Assembly: GCA_937872895.1 (NCBI GenBank)
Contig: CALMUP010000021.1
Coordinates: 32,635-96,634 of the forward strand
Reading direction: 5' to 3'
DNA length: 64,000 nucleotides
From: an uncultured Verrucomicrobiota bacterium
Lineage (GTDB): Bacteria; Verrucomicrobiota; Kiritimatiellia; CAIVKH01
Part shown: in pieces, positions 1-8,974 of the stretch
Layout: each line of letters opens with the position of its first letter
How positions within the stretch are numbered: the first letter of the stretch is position 1
The notes under the pieces: generated by a model
Database searches by the model: none
Told to the model about the DNA's origin: nothing
Seen by the model: only the letters and a program-made list of their open reading frames with translations
Made by a program: the position numbers and the translations under genes

Positions 1-1281
1 CGGGATTCGGCGATCGCCCGGTTGATCCAGATGGTCGAGCATGCGCAGAGCGAGAAGGCCGAGACGCAGCGGTTTCTCGACAAGGCGGAGCAGGTGTATG
101 CGGCGGGGGTGATCCTGTTCGTGATCGGGTTGATCGTGGTGCCGCTGGTGGTGGGCGACGCGTCGTTCCGCGAGGTCTTTTACCGGGCGATGACGGTGAT
201 GGTGGTCGCGTCGCCGTGCGCGCTGGTGATCAGCACGCCGGCCTCGATCCTGTCGGCGATCGGCGGGGCGGCGCGGCAGGGGGTCTTGTTCAAGGGCGGG
301 TTGCACCTGGAGCGGGCGGCGGGGATTTCCGTGGTGGCCTTCGACAAGACGGGGACCTTGACCTCGGGCAAGCCGGCGGTGACCGATGTGCTGGCTGGCG
401 TCGAGGCGGAGGTGCTGGCGTTGGCGGCGGCGGTGGAGGTGCGTTCGGAGCATCCGCTGGCCAAGGCCATCGTGGCGTATGCCCACGCGCGCGGGGTTGC
501 GGTTTCGGAGTGTGCGGGATTCCAGTCGCTGGCCGGGCAGGGGGTGCGGGGCCGGGTCGGTACGGACTGGGTGCATGTGGGCGACCCGCGCATGTTCGCG
601 CGCGAGCAGGTGGAGGGTCTGGCTGAGCGGATGCCGGAGATCGAGCGGCTGCAGGGGCAGGGCAAGTCGTGCATCGTGGTCACGGTGCAGGGGGCGCGGG
701 AGGTGCGGGCGCGGGTGGCGGGGATCATCGCCTTGGCGGATGTGATCCGGCCGGATGCGGCGGCGGTGGTGGCGGGGTTGAAACGGATCGGGATCAAGCG
801 GGTGGTCATGCTGACGGGCGATCACCGGCGGGTGGCCGAGGCGATCGGGCGGGAGGCGGGGGTCGACGAGGTGCATGCGGAGTTGATGCCCGAGGATAAG
901 TGGCGGATCGTGCAATCGCTCAAGGCGGCGGGGCCGGTGGCGATGGTGGGGGACGGGGTCAACGACGCGCCGGCCTTGGCCAGCGCCGACATCGGGATTG
1001 CCATGGGGGCGGCGGGCACGGATGTGGCGATGGAGACAGCGGACATCGTGTTGATGGGCGAGCGGCTGCGGCCGATCGTGTATGCCCTGGCGATCAGCCG
1101 GGCGGCGCGGCGGGTGGTGGCGCAGAACCTGACCTTCTCGCTGGCGGTGATCGTGGTGCTGGTCATCGCGGCGCTGGGGTATGCCCTGCCGTTGCCGGTC
1201 GGGGTGATCGGGCACGAGGGCAGCACGGTGCTGGTCTGTCTCAACGGGTTGCGGCTGCTGCGGTTCAAGGCGCCGCACTGA
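1..1281 (+). CDS. Heavy-metal P-type ATPase, P1B-4 type, 5' end outside window
   Basis: Membrane pump that exports a divalent transition metal at the cost of ATP. The frame is open from the first base and the first residues (RDSAIARLIQMVEHAQ) are the end of an actuator domain, so the start lies upstream; 426 C-terminal residues are visible. In order: a membrane pair, the SPC metal-site motif (visible residues 71-73), the phosphorylation motif DKTGT (Asp115), the nucleotide-binding domain, MLTGDH, GDGVNDAPALA, and the last helices with HEGST. SPC together with HEGST is the signature of the P1B-4 group, associated with Co(II), Zn(II) or Fe(II) rather than copper (family knowledge). The exact metal cannot be read from this part, and no regulator is visible because upstream DNA is missing. 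Confidence 0.9.
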   Translation, partial: RDSAIARLIQMVEHAQSEKAETQRFLDKAEQVYAAGVILFVIGLIVVPLVVGDASFREVFYRAMTVMVVASPCALVISTPASILSAIGGAARQGVLFKGGLHLERAAGISVVAFDKTGTLTSGKPAVTDVLAGVEAEVLALAAAVEVRSEHPLAKAIVAYAHARGVAVSECAGFQSLAGQGVRGRVGTDWVHVGDPRMFAREQVEGLAERMPEIERLQGQGKSCIVVTVQGAREVRARVAGIIALADVIRPDAAAVVAGLKRIGIKRVVMLTGDHRRVAEAIGREAGVDEVHAELMPEDKWRIVQSLKAAGPVAMVGDGVNDAPALASADIGIAMGAAGTDVAMETADIVLMGERLRPIVYALAISRAARRVVAQNLTFSLAVIVVLVIAALGYALPLPVGVIGHEGSTVLVCLNGLRLLRFKAPH

Positions 1282-1302
1282 ACCCGGAAACCGGAGTTGA
1301 GT

Positions 1303-1620
1303 CACTGCGGATTACGCTGATAACACGGATGGGAAAGGTCACAGGATCGTCAGGCAGTGGGTTTCCGGCGAAACCTTCTGTACCAACAGGCGTGAACAGA
1401 TCGACCGATCATCCGCGTAATTCGCGTAATTCGCGGTTCCTCCTGCTGCATCCGGGCTAAACCCGAAAAACGACATGGAAACCACGGATGAACACGGATG
1501 GACACAGATACACGGGGGTGGACCCTGAATACCTCGGTACTGAAAAGGGCAGGGTTCCTTCTTATGATGAAACCGGCCTGATGCCATTATCCGTGTGAAT
1601 CTGTGTTCATTGGTGGTTCC
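1303..1620. repeat. Two nested families of long imperfect inverted repeats
   Basis: This fills most of the 424-base gap between the ATPase and the lipoprotein gene; I see no credible gene in it. One pair of arms is 1303-1332 (core GCGGATTACGCTGAT) and 1408-1441 (core ATCCGCGTAATTCGCG, with the TAATTCGCG unit repeated). A second pair is 1478-1510 (core CCACGGATGAACACGGATGG) and 1589-1620 (core CTGTGTTCATTGGTGGTTCC). The arms are imperfect reverse complements, so the transcript could fold into long hairpins. The style is that of extragenic palindromic elements. No transposase is attached. Confidence 0.6.
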
Positions 1621-1642
1621 TTCAACTTCGGTTTTCAGGCTA

Positions 1643-1682
1643 AACGCAAAACGCCGCACCGGGGCGGGCCCGGGGCGGCGTT
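1643..1682 (-). terminator. Intrinsic terminator of the lipoprotein gene
   Basis: AACGCCGC (1650-1657) pairs with GCGGCGTT (1675-1682), enclosing a GC-rich inner helix. Read on the minus strand the hairpin is followed by TTTTGCGTTT. It lies just downstream of the lipoprotein stop at 1706. Confidence 0.6.
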
Positions 1683-1705
1683 GGTGCGGTCACCCGTGCG
1701 GGTGA

Positions 1706-2341
1706 TTACTGCGGCTCGGGCGTGCGGATGTTCTGCATTGTCTTCTCGGCCTGTTCGAATGCCTGTTGTGCTTCTTCGCGGGCGGCTTCGGCGGCCTCGC
1801 TGGCCTGTTGCGCGATGTCCTCGGCGGCTTTGGCGGCGCTGGCTTCGACGTCTGCCGTGGCGCTGGCGGTTTCAGCCACGGCTTCGCTGGCGACGGCTTC
1901 GGTACTGGCGGCGATGCCTCCGACGGATTCCTTCACGTCCGCAACGGCCTGCTGGGCGGCCTCGGCCGCGTCGGCGGCGGCGTCCTTCACCTGCTCGGAC
2001 AAATCTGCGGCGACGTCTTTGGTGGCCTCTACGGCGGCGGCAGCAGCCTCCTGGGTTGCTTCGACCGCGTCGGCGGCAGCGCTCTTCGCGGCTTCCATGG
2101 CTTCCGTGGTTGCTTCCTTGGTGGCTTCGGCGGCGCTGTTGACGGCTTCCTTGGCGGCATCAACTGCTTCGCTGGCGGCTTCGGCGGCCTTGGCGGCGGC
2201 AGCGTCGGTGGCGGCGCGGGCCTTTTCGATCATCGAGGTGGTTTCCTCGGTCGTTGCCGGGGCGGCTTCCTTCTTGCCGCACGCGCTCATTGCCAATGCA
2301 CCCGCCACCATCACGGTGGTCATACCCAACCATTTGTTCAT
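1706..2341 (-). CDS. Ala/Glu-rich coiled-coil lipoprotein
   Basis: Predicted lipoprotein of 211 residues. Residues 1-21 form a type II signal peptide with lipobox LAMSAC, so Cys21 would be lipidated. After a short charged linker nearly all of the chain (about 35-205) is low-complexity Ala, Glu, Lys and Asp, with spacing that suggests one long amphipathic helix or coiled coil. It recalls periplasmic or envelope LEA-like and apolipoprotein-like repeats; sequence alone gives no enzymatic role. The start is supported by GGAGT upstream of the ATG at 2341. The gene appears monocistronic, with a terminator at 1643-1682. Confidence 0.7.
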   Translation of the reverse strand: MNKWLGMTTVMVAGALAMSACGKKEAAPATTEETTSMIEKARAATDAAAAKAAEAASEAVDAAKEAVNSAAEATKEATTEAMEAAKSAAADAVEATQEAAAAAVEATKDVAADLSEQVKDAAADAAEAAQQAVADVKESVGGIAASTEAVASEAVAETASATADVEASAAKAAEDIAQQASEAAEAAREEAQQAFEQAEKTMQNIRTPEPQ

Positions 2342-2420
2342 AGGGACTCCTTTTCTTGGATTTTCGTAACTGTCCCGGAAATAAAATCCTATGCCTGCGT
2401 TGATGGCAAGCGATTTGCGC

Positions 2421-2714
2421 TCAGTGGCCGGAGCGTTGGCGGGAGGCCCAGGCGGCGTGCTTGCGGATTTCGGGATCGGCCTGGAGGGCTTCGAGGGAGG
2501 CGAAGCGGCGGGCCAGGGTCATCTCGTCGTAATGGTCGTGTAGGCCGTCGTGGCAGGCGCGGCAGATATCGATGCCGCGGTTCAGGTCATCCCGCGTGTA
2601 GGTCTTCCGGAAGAAGGCGCGGCGGTGCAGTTTCTTCGGGATCAGGTGGTGGAAGGTCAGCCGGCAGACGCGTCCGCACAACGCGCAGGGTCCGTGCTGG
2701 GGGCGGGTCGGCAT
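2421..2714 (-). CDS. Small HNH-type nuclease-like protein
   Basis: 97 residues with the zinc-binding HNH arrangement: CALC at residues 10-13, the HHLIPKKLH segment at about 22-30, and CRAC with a following His (about 52-56). This is the minimal beta-beta-alpha metal fold of HNH endonucleases and leaves little room for other domains. Short stand-alone proteins of this type are common and usually uncharacterised; nothing nearby (no methylase or terminase) points to restriction or phage packaging. The start at 2714 fits the motif position. Confidence 0.6.
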   Translation of the reverse strand: MPTRPQHGPCALCGRVCRLTFHHLIPKKLHRRAFFRKTYTRDDLNRGIDICRACHDGLHDHYDEMTLARRFASLEALQADPEIRKHAAWASRQRSGH

Positions 2715-2933
2715 ATGGGAAACGGTGCGGTGTGGGGGTCATGCCTGTCAAGAGGCGGGCGGGGCGGTCTTGTCCGGGCGGGTGTCCGGCGGCGCGGGTC
2801 TATCCCGGCCCGAGGGTGTGCGTCGCGTGTTTCTGCGCGGGGTCAAGAAGGCACCGCGATGCGCACCTCATACTTTGTATTGCAAAGTGATTTGCCGTTG
2901 GTGTATCGTGCCGTCCATTCCAGGAGGTGTCGG

Positions 2934-3512
2934 ATGCAGGATGATGATCGCGGGTGTTCGTTGGTGGCGGCGTTGCGGCATTGGGGTTTTCATGCGCTTT
3001 GGTGTGCCTCGCCCAGTTTCCTGTTGGCGTACCGGGTGGGGGGCTTCCGTTCGGGGGAGGCGGTGGCCGGGATGCTGGCCGGCATCGCCACGGTGGTGCT
3101 GGTGCTGGCGGTGGTCACGTCCTCGCGGGTTTTCCAGCGCCGGGATGGCGATGGGTTGTTGCGCCGGTCGGTGCGGATCGGTTCGCGCATCCGGTCGGGC
3201 GTGTCCGCGGTGGGGTTGATCGGGATGGTGGCGCCGGTCCCGCTGGTGTTCCTGGTGCTGCCCGACATGATCGCCGGGGTGATCGCGTTGGCGGTGGTGG
3301 AAGGGGCCGGGCAGTTGCTGCTGGGATCGCGCGTTTCCGTGACGGACAATCCGGGCTTCGTGACGGCGTACGCCGCCACGGTGATCGAGGGCGGCTTGAT
3401 CGCCGGCACGTTGGTGGTCATCGTGGCGATCGCCCTGGTCATCCTGCGCGCGGTGCATCCTTCGGCCGCGCGCAGGTCATCCGCGGTGCGGCGGGTTACG
3501 AGCGCATCGTGA
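2934..3512 (+). CDS. Hypothetical integral membrane protein
   Basis: 192 residues from the ATG at 2934, chosen because GGAGG lies just upstream and the frame before it reads as non-coding. Hydrophobic segments lie at about residues 18-35, 44-63, 90-127 (possibly two helices) and 145-172, with a basic stretch RRDGDGLLRRSVRIGSRIR between them and a basic C-terminus. I recognise no family. The 3' end overlaps the convergent parvulin gene by 17 bases. Confidence 0.5.
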   Translation: MQDDDRGCSLVAALRHWGFHALWCASPSFLLAYRVGGFRSGEAVAGMLAGIATVVLVLAVVTSSRVFQRRDGDGLLRRSVRIGSRIRSGVSAVGLIGMVAPVPLVFLVLPDMIAGVIALAVVEGAGQLLLGSRVSVTDNPGFVTAYAATVIEGGLIAGTLVVIVAIALVILRAVHPSAARRSSAVRRVTSAS

Positions 3513-3774
3513 CTTCGACGAGGTGGTAGCCGAACTGGGTCTTCACCGGGCCGTGGACCTTGCCGACTTCCTCGTTGAAGACGACGCGATCGAATTCGGG
3601 GACCATCTGGCCGCGGGAGAAGGTGCCGAGGGCGCCGCCCTGGCGGCCGGAAGGACAGAGGGAGTGTTTCTTGGCGAGGTCCTCGAATTTCTCGCCGGCG
3701 GCGATTTTCGCCTTGAGGTCGTTGCACTCGGTTTCGGTCTTCACGAGGATATGGCGGGCGGCGGCTTTGGACAT
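3496..3774 (-). CDS. ppiC: Parvulin-type peptidyl-prolyl isomerase
   Basis: 92-residue single-domain PpiC/parvulin, which isomerises Xaa-Pro bonds. The family pattern runs through the whole protein: AAARHILVKT at the start, FEDLAKKHSLCPSG, GALGTFSRGQMVPEFD, and the closing VKTQFGYHLVEV. There is no signal peptide, so it should act in the cytoplasm like E. coli PpiC (about 93 residues). The start MSKAAARH at 3774 was preferred over an upstream in-frame ATG at 3804 because it matches family N-termini and has AAAGGGA upstream. Confidence 0.9.
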   Translation of the reverse strand: MSKAAARHILVKTETECNDLKAKIAAGEKFEDLAKKHSLCPSGRQGGALGTFSRGQMVPEFDRVVFNEEVGKVHGPVKTQFGYHLVEVTMRS

Positions 3775-3904
3775 CGGGATCCCTTTCCGTTGGTTTCGTT
3801 CCACTGGTAGCGCTGGACGGTATCACCGGGAAAGGTGATGTCAACCCATCCGTAGCGGTGGGCGGATGACCCTTTTCGACCTGCCGTGTGTCGAGTGACG
3901 GCGT

Positions 3905-3933
3905 TTGACGCATCCCACCGGTTCCGTTATTGT
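3905..3933 (+). promoter_or_regulatory. Sigma70-type promoter for the ABC ATPase gene
   Basis: TTGACG (3905-3910), a 17-base spacer and TATTGT (3928-3933), lying 53 bases before the ATG at 3986. Confidence 0.5.
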
Positions 3934-3985
3934 TCGACCCCTAACCAGATACCAGCCGGCGCGTGGCGACGGCGGGAAGGAACGC

Positions 3986-5089
3986 ATGGCGAAAGTCGTC
4001 CTCGAAAATGTCCAGAAGGTCTACCCTGGCGGGGTGGTGGCGGTGAAGGATGTCAACCTGGTCATCGAAGATCAGGAATTCGTCGTGCTGGTGGGTCCGT
4101 CGGGGTGCGGCAAGTCGACGACGCTGCGCATGGTGGCGGGGCTGGAGGAGATTTCGTCGGGGAGCATCTACATCGACGGCAAGCGGGTGAACGACGTGCC
4201 GCCGAAGGACCGCGACATCGCGATGGTGTTCCAGAACTACGCGTTGTATCCGCACATGACGGTGGCGGAGAACATGGCCTTCGGGTTGAAGTTGCGCCGG
4301 TTCCCGAAGGACGAGATCCAACGCCGGGTGCGCGAGGCGGCGGAGATCCTGAGCATCGAGAGCTACCTGGACCGCAAGCCGAAGGCGTTATCGGGCGGGC
4401 AGCGGCAGCGGGTGGCGGTGGGCCGGGCGATCGTGCGCAAGCCGAAGGCCTTCCTGTTCGACGAGCCGTTGTCGAACCTCGACGCGAAGATGCGGGTGCA
4501 GATGCGGATGGAGATCAGCAAGCTGCACACGCGGTTGTCGTCGACGATGATCTACGTGACCCACGACCAGGTCGAGGCGATGACGATGGGCGACCGCATC
4601 GTGGTCATGAAGGACGGAGTGATCCAGCAGGTGGCTGCGCCGATGGAGTTGTATGACCGGCCGGCCAACCAGTTCGTCGCCGGCTTCATCGGCTCGCCCC
4701 CGATGAATTTTTTCCGTGGCCGGATCGAGACGAAGGCCGGTGGACTGTGGTTTTCCGAGAGCAGTTTCTCTGTTCGGGTGGACGATGCGAAGGCAACCCG
4801 CCTGGCCGCATTGGCCGGCAAGGAGGTTGTGTTCGGGATCCGTCCGGAAGACATCGCGGATGCGCTGTACGTGACCCAGCCGAATCCGGATCACCAGGTG
4901 ATGGCGAAGGTCGAGGTGGTCGAGCCGATGGGCGCGGAGGTGTTCGTTTACCTCGGGAGCGGGGCCCACTCCTTCGTTGCGCGGATGAACACGGCGCAGA
5001 TTGCCGAGGTCAACCAGGCGCTGAGTCTGGTGTTCAACATGAAGAAGGCGCACTTCTTCGACGCGCAAAGCGGCGCGGTGGTGGGTTAA
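3986..5089 (+). CDS. ABC transporter ATPase, MalK/UgpC/MsmX type
   Basis: 367-residue ATP-binding subunit of a CUT1-type carbohydrate importer. Visible motifs are Walker [11 protein letters not shown]-loop [11 protein letters not shown], signature [15 protein letters not shown], Walker [15 protein letters not shown] and the switch His in THDQVEAMT. The C-terminal 130 residues form the OB/TOBE regulatory domain seen in MalK and UgpC. The start [10 protein letters not shown] at 3986 has GGAAGGA upstream. No permease or binding protein lies nearby, so it probably serves one or more transporters encoded elsewhere, as MsmX does in Bacillus. The substrate cannot be named. Confidence 0.88.
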   Translation: MAKVVLENVQKVYPGGVVAVKDVNLVIEDQEFVVLVGPSGCGKSTTLRMVAGLEEISSGSIYIDGKRVNDVPPKDRDIAMVFQNYALYPHMTVAENMAFGLKLRRFPKDEIQRRVREAAEILSIESYLDRKPKALSGGQRQRVAVGRAIVRKPKAFLFDEPLSNLDAKMRVQMRMEISKLHTRLSSTMIYVTHDQVEAMTMGDRIVVMKDGVIQQVAAPMELYDRPANQFVAGFIGSPPMNFFRGRIETKAGGLWFSESSFSVRVDDAKATRLAALAGKEVVFGIRPEDIADALYVTQPNPDHQVMAKVEVVEPMGAEVFVYLGSGAHSFVARMNTAQIAEVNQALSLVFNMKKAHFFDAQSGAVVG

Positions 5090-5146
5090 TGGTTTCGCTC
5101 AGCCTGCCGCGGCCGGGTTCGGTGTCGCGGCCCTGATGGTTTCCTT

Positions 5147-6274
5147 ATGGACATGACGATTACGGATTGGATGGGTGCCTTGGGCCAGACGGCGGTGGTC
5201 GTGGTGATTGCCTTCGTCCTGCTTTGCGCGGTGACCAGTTGGGTGCGGTTCCAGTTGATGTCGGAATCGGCGCGCGAGGCGGAGGAGCTTGGTGTCGGCG
5301 AGGACAAGGCTTTCCGCATGGCGGTGCTCAACGGGATCGCCGCAGCCCGGCGGGCCAGGGCTCCGATCTCGGTTGCCTTGCTGCGCCTGCCCGCCCAATC
5401 GGCACCGATGGATGCGGTCGAGGCGTTGTTGGGTCGGACCCTGCGGGCGACTGATGTAGTGCAGTCATGCGGTGATGGAGTGGTGGGGTTGTTGCTGCAA
5501 TGCGGATCGGAACGTGTGCCGGTGGTGGTTGATCGGCTGGTGCGCGAAGCAGTTGGTGCGGGTCTGACTGGCGCGGCGGCCTGGCGGTTCGGGGTGGCGG
5601 GTTATCCGGAACACGGTTTCAAAACCTCGGTACTGTATCCGCGGGCGCAGGCGATGCTCGCGGAAGCTGCTGAACGCGGCGTCAAGGTGGCTGGCATGGC
5701 CGATCCCGAAGCGGTGGCCGAGGCAAAAACGGCTGATCCCGGACTGCTGGATCCGGTTACCGGTGTGGTGAACGAGGAGCGGATGATCGGGGTCATGCGC
5801 CGCTATATCGCGCAGGAACGGCGGGCGGAGCGCGCGGTTTCGATGATCTACCTGGAGATCGACCAGATGGATCGGCTGACCGCCGTGCATACCGAGCCGA
5901 CCATGCAGGCCATGCTGAAGGAATTGGCAGGTATGATCGCGCGTTCGACACGCGAGTCCGACATGCTGGCCCGGTTTGGCGCGGGTGGTTTCGTTTTGGC
6001 CATGGCGACCACGCCCGTCGCGGCGATGGCCATCGCCCAACGCCTGGTCACCGAGGTGCGCAAGCACGCCTTTGCCGCAGGCAGCGGCATGAAGGTGACC
6101 ATCAGCGCCGGTCTTGCCGGCTATCCGGACGTGGTCGGAAGCGCCGTGCATTATTTCGTGGCCGCTGAGGCGGCGCTCAAGCAGGCACGGGTGCGCGGTC
6201 GCAGCCAGTGCGTGGCCTACGACCCGAGCATGGTTACACGCTCCATGCAGGATGCCGAGACACCCCATCTATGA
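5147..6274 (+). CDS. Membrane-anchored protein with degenerate GGDEF domains
   Basis: 375 residues. One N-terminal membrane helix (about 12-30) is followed by a weak GGDEF-like region (about 55-180) and a clearer one (about 200-362) starting at DPVTGVVNE. The second domain keeps the surrounding pattern RESDMLARFG, but the active-site loop reads GAGGF (278-282), so the Asp and Glu of GGDEF are missing. Diguanylate cyclase activity is therefore unlikely; a c-di-GMP or GTP sensor or a scaffold role is more plausible. The stop overlaps the pdxJ start (ATGA), so its expression is coupled to vitamin B6 synthesis genes. Confidence 0.7.
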   Translation: MDMTITDWMGALGQTAVVVVIAFVLLCAVTSWVRFQLMSESAREAEELGVGEDKAFRMAVLNGIAAARRARAPISVALLRLPAQSAPMDAVEALLGRTLRATDVVQSCGDGVVGLLLQCGSERVPVVVDRLVREAVGAGLTGAAAWRFGVAGYPEHGFKTSVLYPRAQAMLAEAAERGVKVAGMADPEAVAEAKTADPGLLDPVTGVVNEERMIGVMRRYIAQERRAERAVSMIYLEIDQMDRLTAVHTEPTMQAMLKELAGMIARSTRESDMLARFGAGGFVLAMATTPVAAMAIAQRLVTEVRKHAFAAGSGMKVTISAGLAGYPDVVGSAVHYFVAAEAALKQARVRGRSQCVAYDPSMVTRSMQDAETPHL

Positions 6275-7008
6275 ATGCATCATTGAAGCTGGGCGTTAAC
6301 ATCGATCATGTGGCCACGGTGCGGCAGGCTCGCCGCACCGTGTATCCCGACCCGGTCGAGGCGGCGCGGCGGTGCGCGGCGGCCGGAGCACATGGAATTA
6401 CCGTGCACCTGCGCGAGGACCGCCGCCACATCCAGGACCACGACGTCGAGCGCCTGGCCGCAGAGCGCCTGCTTCCGCTGAACCTCGAAATGGGCAATCA
6501 CCCGGAGATCGTGGCGATCGCGCTGGCCCTGAAGCCCGACGAGGTATGCCTGGTCCCGGAGAAACGCCAGGAGCTGACCACCGAGGGTGGCCTCGATGTC
6601 GATGGCCAGTTCGATGCGGTCAACGAAACGGTATCCCGCCTGTCCGAGGCCGGCATCGCGGTGAGCCTGTTCATCGATCCCGACCCTCGCCAGATCAAGG
6701 CTGCCGCGTTGAGCGGCGCGCCATTCATCGAATTGCACACCGGTACATACTGCGACCATGGCGCGGCGGCGGAACTGGATCGGTTGATCGCCGGGGCGCG
6801 GCTGGCCCACCGCCACGGTTTGCGCGTCAATGCCGGCCACGGCATCAACTTGGACAACCTCGCCGGCATCCTGCGCCTTCCGCATCTCGAGGTGCTGAAC
6901 ATCGGCCACAGCATCGTGGCCCGCGCGGTGTTGGTCGGCATGGAGGCCGCGGTGCGCGAAATGCTGGATGCCATGGCCGCTTACCGCGGCGGGGAACCCG
7001 CCACATGA
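6271..7008 (+). CDS. pdxJ: Pyridoxine 5'-phosphate synthase PdxJ
   Basis: 245 residues; condenses 1-deoxy-D-xylulose 5-phosphate with 3-amino-2-oxopropyl phosphate to pyridoxine 5'-phosphate in the cytoplasm. Family hallmarks are LGVNIDHVATVRQAR at the N-terminus, GITVHLREDRRHI, the catalytic Glu in NLEMG, KPDEVCLVPEKR, and the C-terminal HGLRVNAGHGINLDN with NIGHSIVARAV. The ATG at 6271 was chosen because PdxJ begins there; it overlaps the stop of the GGDEF gene (ATGA). The 3' end overlaps the next gene in the same way. PdxJ next to a NAD(P)HX repair gene is a common bacterial arrangement. Confidence 0.97.
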   Translation: MNASLKLGVNIDHVATVRQARRTVYPDPVEAARRCAAAGAHGITVHLREDRRHIQDHDVERLAAERLLPLNLEMGNHPEIVAIALALKPDEVCLVPEKRQELTTEGGLDVDGQFDAVNETVSRLSEAGIAVSLFIDPDPRQIKAAALSGAPFIELHTGTYCDHGAAAELDRLIAGARLAHRHGLRVNAGHGINLDNLAGILRLPHLEVLNIGHSIVARAVLVGMEAAVREMLDAMAAYRGGEPAT

Positions 7009-8576
7009 TGATCGTGACCACCGAGCAGATGCGGGAACTGGACCGGCGCTGCATCGACGAATTCGAGATCAAGGGCGAGGTGCTGATGGAGCGCGCCGGC
7101 CAGGGGGTGGTCATGGTGGTGCGGCGCATGGCCGAGATCGCCGGCTTCATGAACCCGGTCATTCACCTGATCGCCGGGCGCGGGCAGAACGGCGGCGACG
7201 CGTTTGTCGCGGCGCGCCTGCTCAAGGAGTCCGGTTACCAGGTCGAGGTGTGGCTGGCTGCGCGAGCCAACCAGATCGGCGGCGATGCGCTGATCCATTA
7301 CGGGCGCATGAAGGCTGCGGGCATCGAGGCCTATGAGTTGCCGCTGGTCGAGGATTGGCAGGCGGTGATGCAGGATTCGTTTTTCGCCGAGATCATTGTT
7401 GATGGCGTGCTCGGCACCGGCCTCGTCGGTCCGGCGCGTGGCCCGGCCGCCGCCGCGATCCAGTACATCCGCGACCGCGCTGCGGAGTCGCTGGTCGTCT
7501 CGATCGACATCCCGTCCGGGCTCAACGGTGATACCGGCCTTGCCGAGGGCGATGCGGTGGTGGCCGACCTGACCGCCACCATCAGCCTGCCCAAGCTCGG
7601 TTTGCTCGCCCCGAGTGCGGTCGATCATGTCGGCACCCTTGACGTGGTGGATATCGGCATGCCCGACGAATGCCTCGAGGATGTCACCCCGCCCCGCGAC
7701 CTCGAGTTCCTGCACCTCGCCGACCTCAAGCCGCTGTTCACCCGCCGCCGTCGCGACGCGCACAAGGGCGACTTCGGCCACGTGCTGGTCATCGGCGGGT
7801 CGCGCCTGCTCACCGGCGCCGCCGCGCTGGCCGCGCGGGCCGCCTTACGCAGCGGGGCCGGACTGGTCACCGCGCTGGTGCCGCGCTCGTTGCAGAGCGC
7901 GATGATCAGCGATACGCCGGAGCTGATGGTCTGGCCGGGCGAGGAGGCCGCCGATGGTTCGCTGTCCCGCGCGAACACCGACTGGTTGGCTGCGAGCCGC
8001 GAGCGCTTTAACGCTTTCGTGATCGGTCCCGGCCTGACCGGTTCAGCCGATGCACGTGCGGTGGTGGAATGGTTGCTCGCCCACAGCCATGCCCCGGTCG
8101 TGCTGGATGCCGATGCGATCAATGCCTTTGCCGGCCGCGCCGATGTACTCCGCCAGTCCTCCGCGCCCCTCGTCCTCACCCCGCACCCCGGCGAACTGGC
8201 CCGCCTGCTCGGCACATCTGCGTCGCAGGTCCAGTCCGATCGCCATGTCGCCATCGAACAGGCGGTCCGTCTCACCGGCGCCACCGTTGTGCTCAAGGGC
8301 GCAGGCACGCTGGTTGCCGCGCCCGACCAGCCGGTCCAGGTCAACCTCAACGGCAATCCCGGCATGGCCACCGCGGGCAGCGGCGATGTGCTCGCCGGTA
8401 TCCTCGGCGGACTGCTCGCCCAGCACTTCTCGCCCTACAACGCTGCCCGCGCCGCGGTGTTCGCCCATGGCCGCGCCGGCGACTACGGGGCGTGGCGGCG
8501 TTGCCAGGCCGGCCTGCTCGCCGGTGACATCGTCGAGGAATTGCCCTACGCCCTGCGGGACCTCGCCCTGCGCTGA
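7005..8576 (+). CDS. nnr: Bifunctional NAD(P)H-hydrate epimerase/dehydratase
   Basis: 523 residues; repairs hydrated NADH and NADPH. Residues about 1-215 are the YjeF_N epimerase domain (AGRGQNGGDAFVAARLL at 57-73, the later Asp in VDGVLGTGL, and SIDIPSGLNGDTG). Residues about 230-523 are the ribokinase-like ADP/ATP-dependent dehydratase (HKGDFGHVLVIGGS, VLTPHPGELARL, NPGMATAGSGDVLAGILGG). Length and order match E. coli YjeF/Nnr. The ATG at 7005 overlaps the pdxJ stop. This is the last gene before a 398-base regulatory gap. Confidence 0.95.
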   Translation: MMIVTTEQMRELDRRCIDEFEIKGEVLMERAGQGVVMVVRRMAEIAGFMNPVIHLIAGRGQNGGDAFVAARLLKESGYQVEVWLAARANQIGGDALIHYGRMKAAGIEAYELPLVEDWQAVMQDSFFAEIIVDGVLGTGLVGPARGPAAAAIQYIRDRAAESLVVSIDIPSGLNGDTGLAEGDAVVADLTATISLPKLGLLAPSAVDHVGTLDVVDIGMPDECLEDVTPPRDLEFLHLADLKPLFTRRRRDAHKGDFGHVLVIGGSRLLTGAAALAARAALRSGAGLVTALVPRSLQSAMISDTPELMVWPGEEAADGSLSRANTDWLAASRERFNAFVIGPGLTGSADARAVVEWLLAHSHAPVVLDADAINAFAGRADVLRQSSAPLVLTPHPGELARLLGTSASQVQSDRHVAIEQAVRLTGATVVLKGAGTLVAAPDQPVQVNLNGNPGMATAGSGDVLAGILGGLLAQHFSPYNAARAAVFAHGRAGDYGAWRRCQAGLLAGDIVEELPYALRDLALR

Positions 8577-8664
8577 ACCGGTGTGCCTCCCCTCGGTCGT
8601 TGCGCCAACCACATGCCCTGCAACCGTATCGGACTTTTCCGGAAAACAGTGTTGACCGGCGAGC

Positions 8665-8862
8665 TTCCGGTGCCCGATTCTACATCCGTTCGTTGCATGA
8701 ATATCAAGGATGGTTGACTAACGGAAGTCCGTGAAAACCGGACGCGGTCGCGCCGCTGTAAATCCGTTCCCGTTCGCGGGAAACCTCCAGCACGATACGC
8801 CACTGTCCGCTCGCGCGGTTGGGAAGGCGGCTGGAAGGGCGGATGAGCCAGAAGACGAGTCA
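8665..8862 (+). promoter_or_regulatory. Cobalamin (AdoCbl-type) riboswitch
   Basis: The conserved elements occur in order and spacing: GGTGCC (8669-8674), then GACTAACGGAAGTCCGTGAA, CGGTCGCGCCGCTGTAA (the B12-box-like core, ending near 8762), GCCACTG (8800-8806), GGGAAGG (8821-8827) and GATGAGCCAGAAGACG (8842-8857). These match the consensus of cobalamin riboswitches. It lies in the 398-base gap 8577-8974 and faces the beta-propeller gene. Past the aptamer, GCCCT/AGGGC near 8946-8962 could form part of the expression platform just before the ribosome-binding site AAAAGG at 8965-8970. Cobalamin binding would be expected to switch the two downstream genes off. Confidence 0.88.
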
Positions 8863-8974
8863 GCCTTCCTCCAGCCGGCTTTCGCGGAAGGAGCAGGGCG
8901 TCCCGTTGACGATCTTGTTTTTCCCTCGCGGCCGTCGGCCCAACGCCCTCGCTGAAAGGGCAGAAAAGGTCCGC

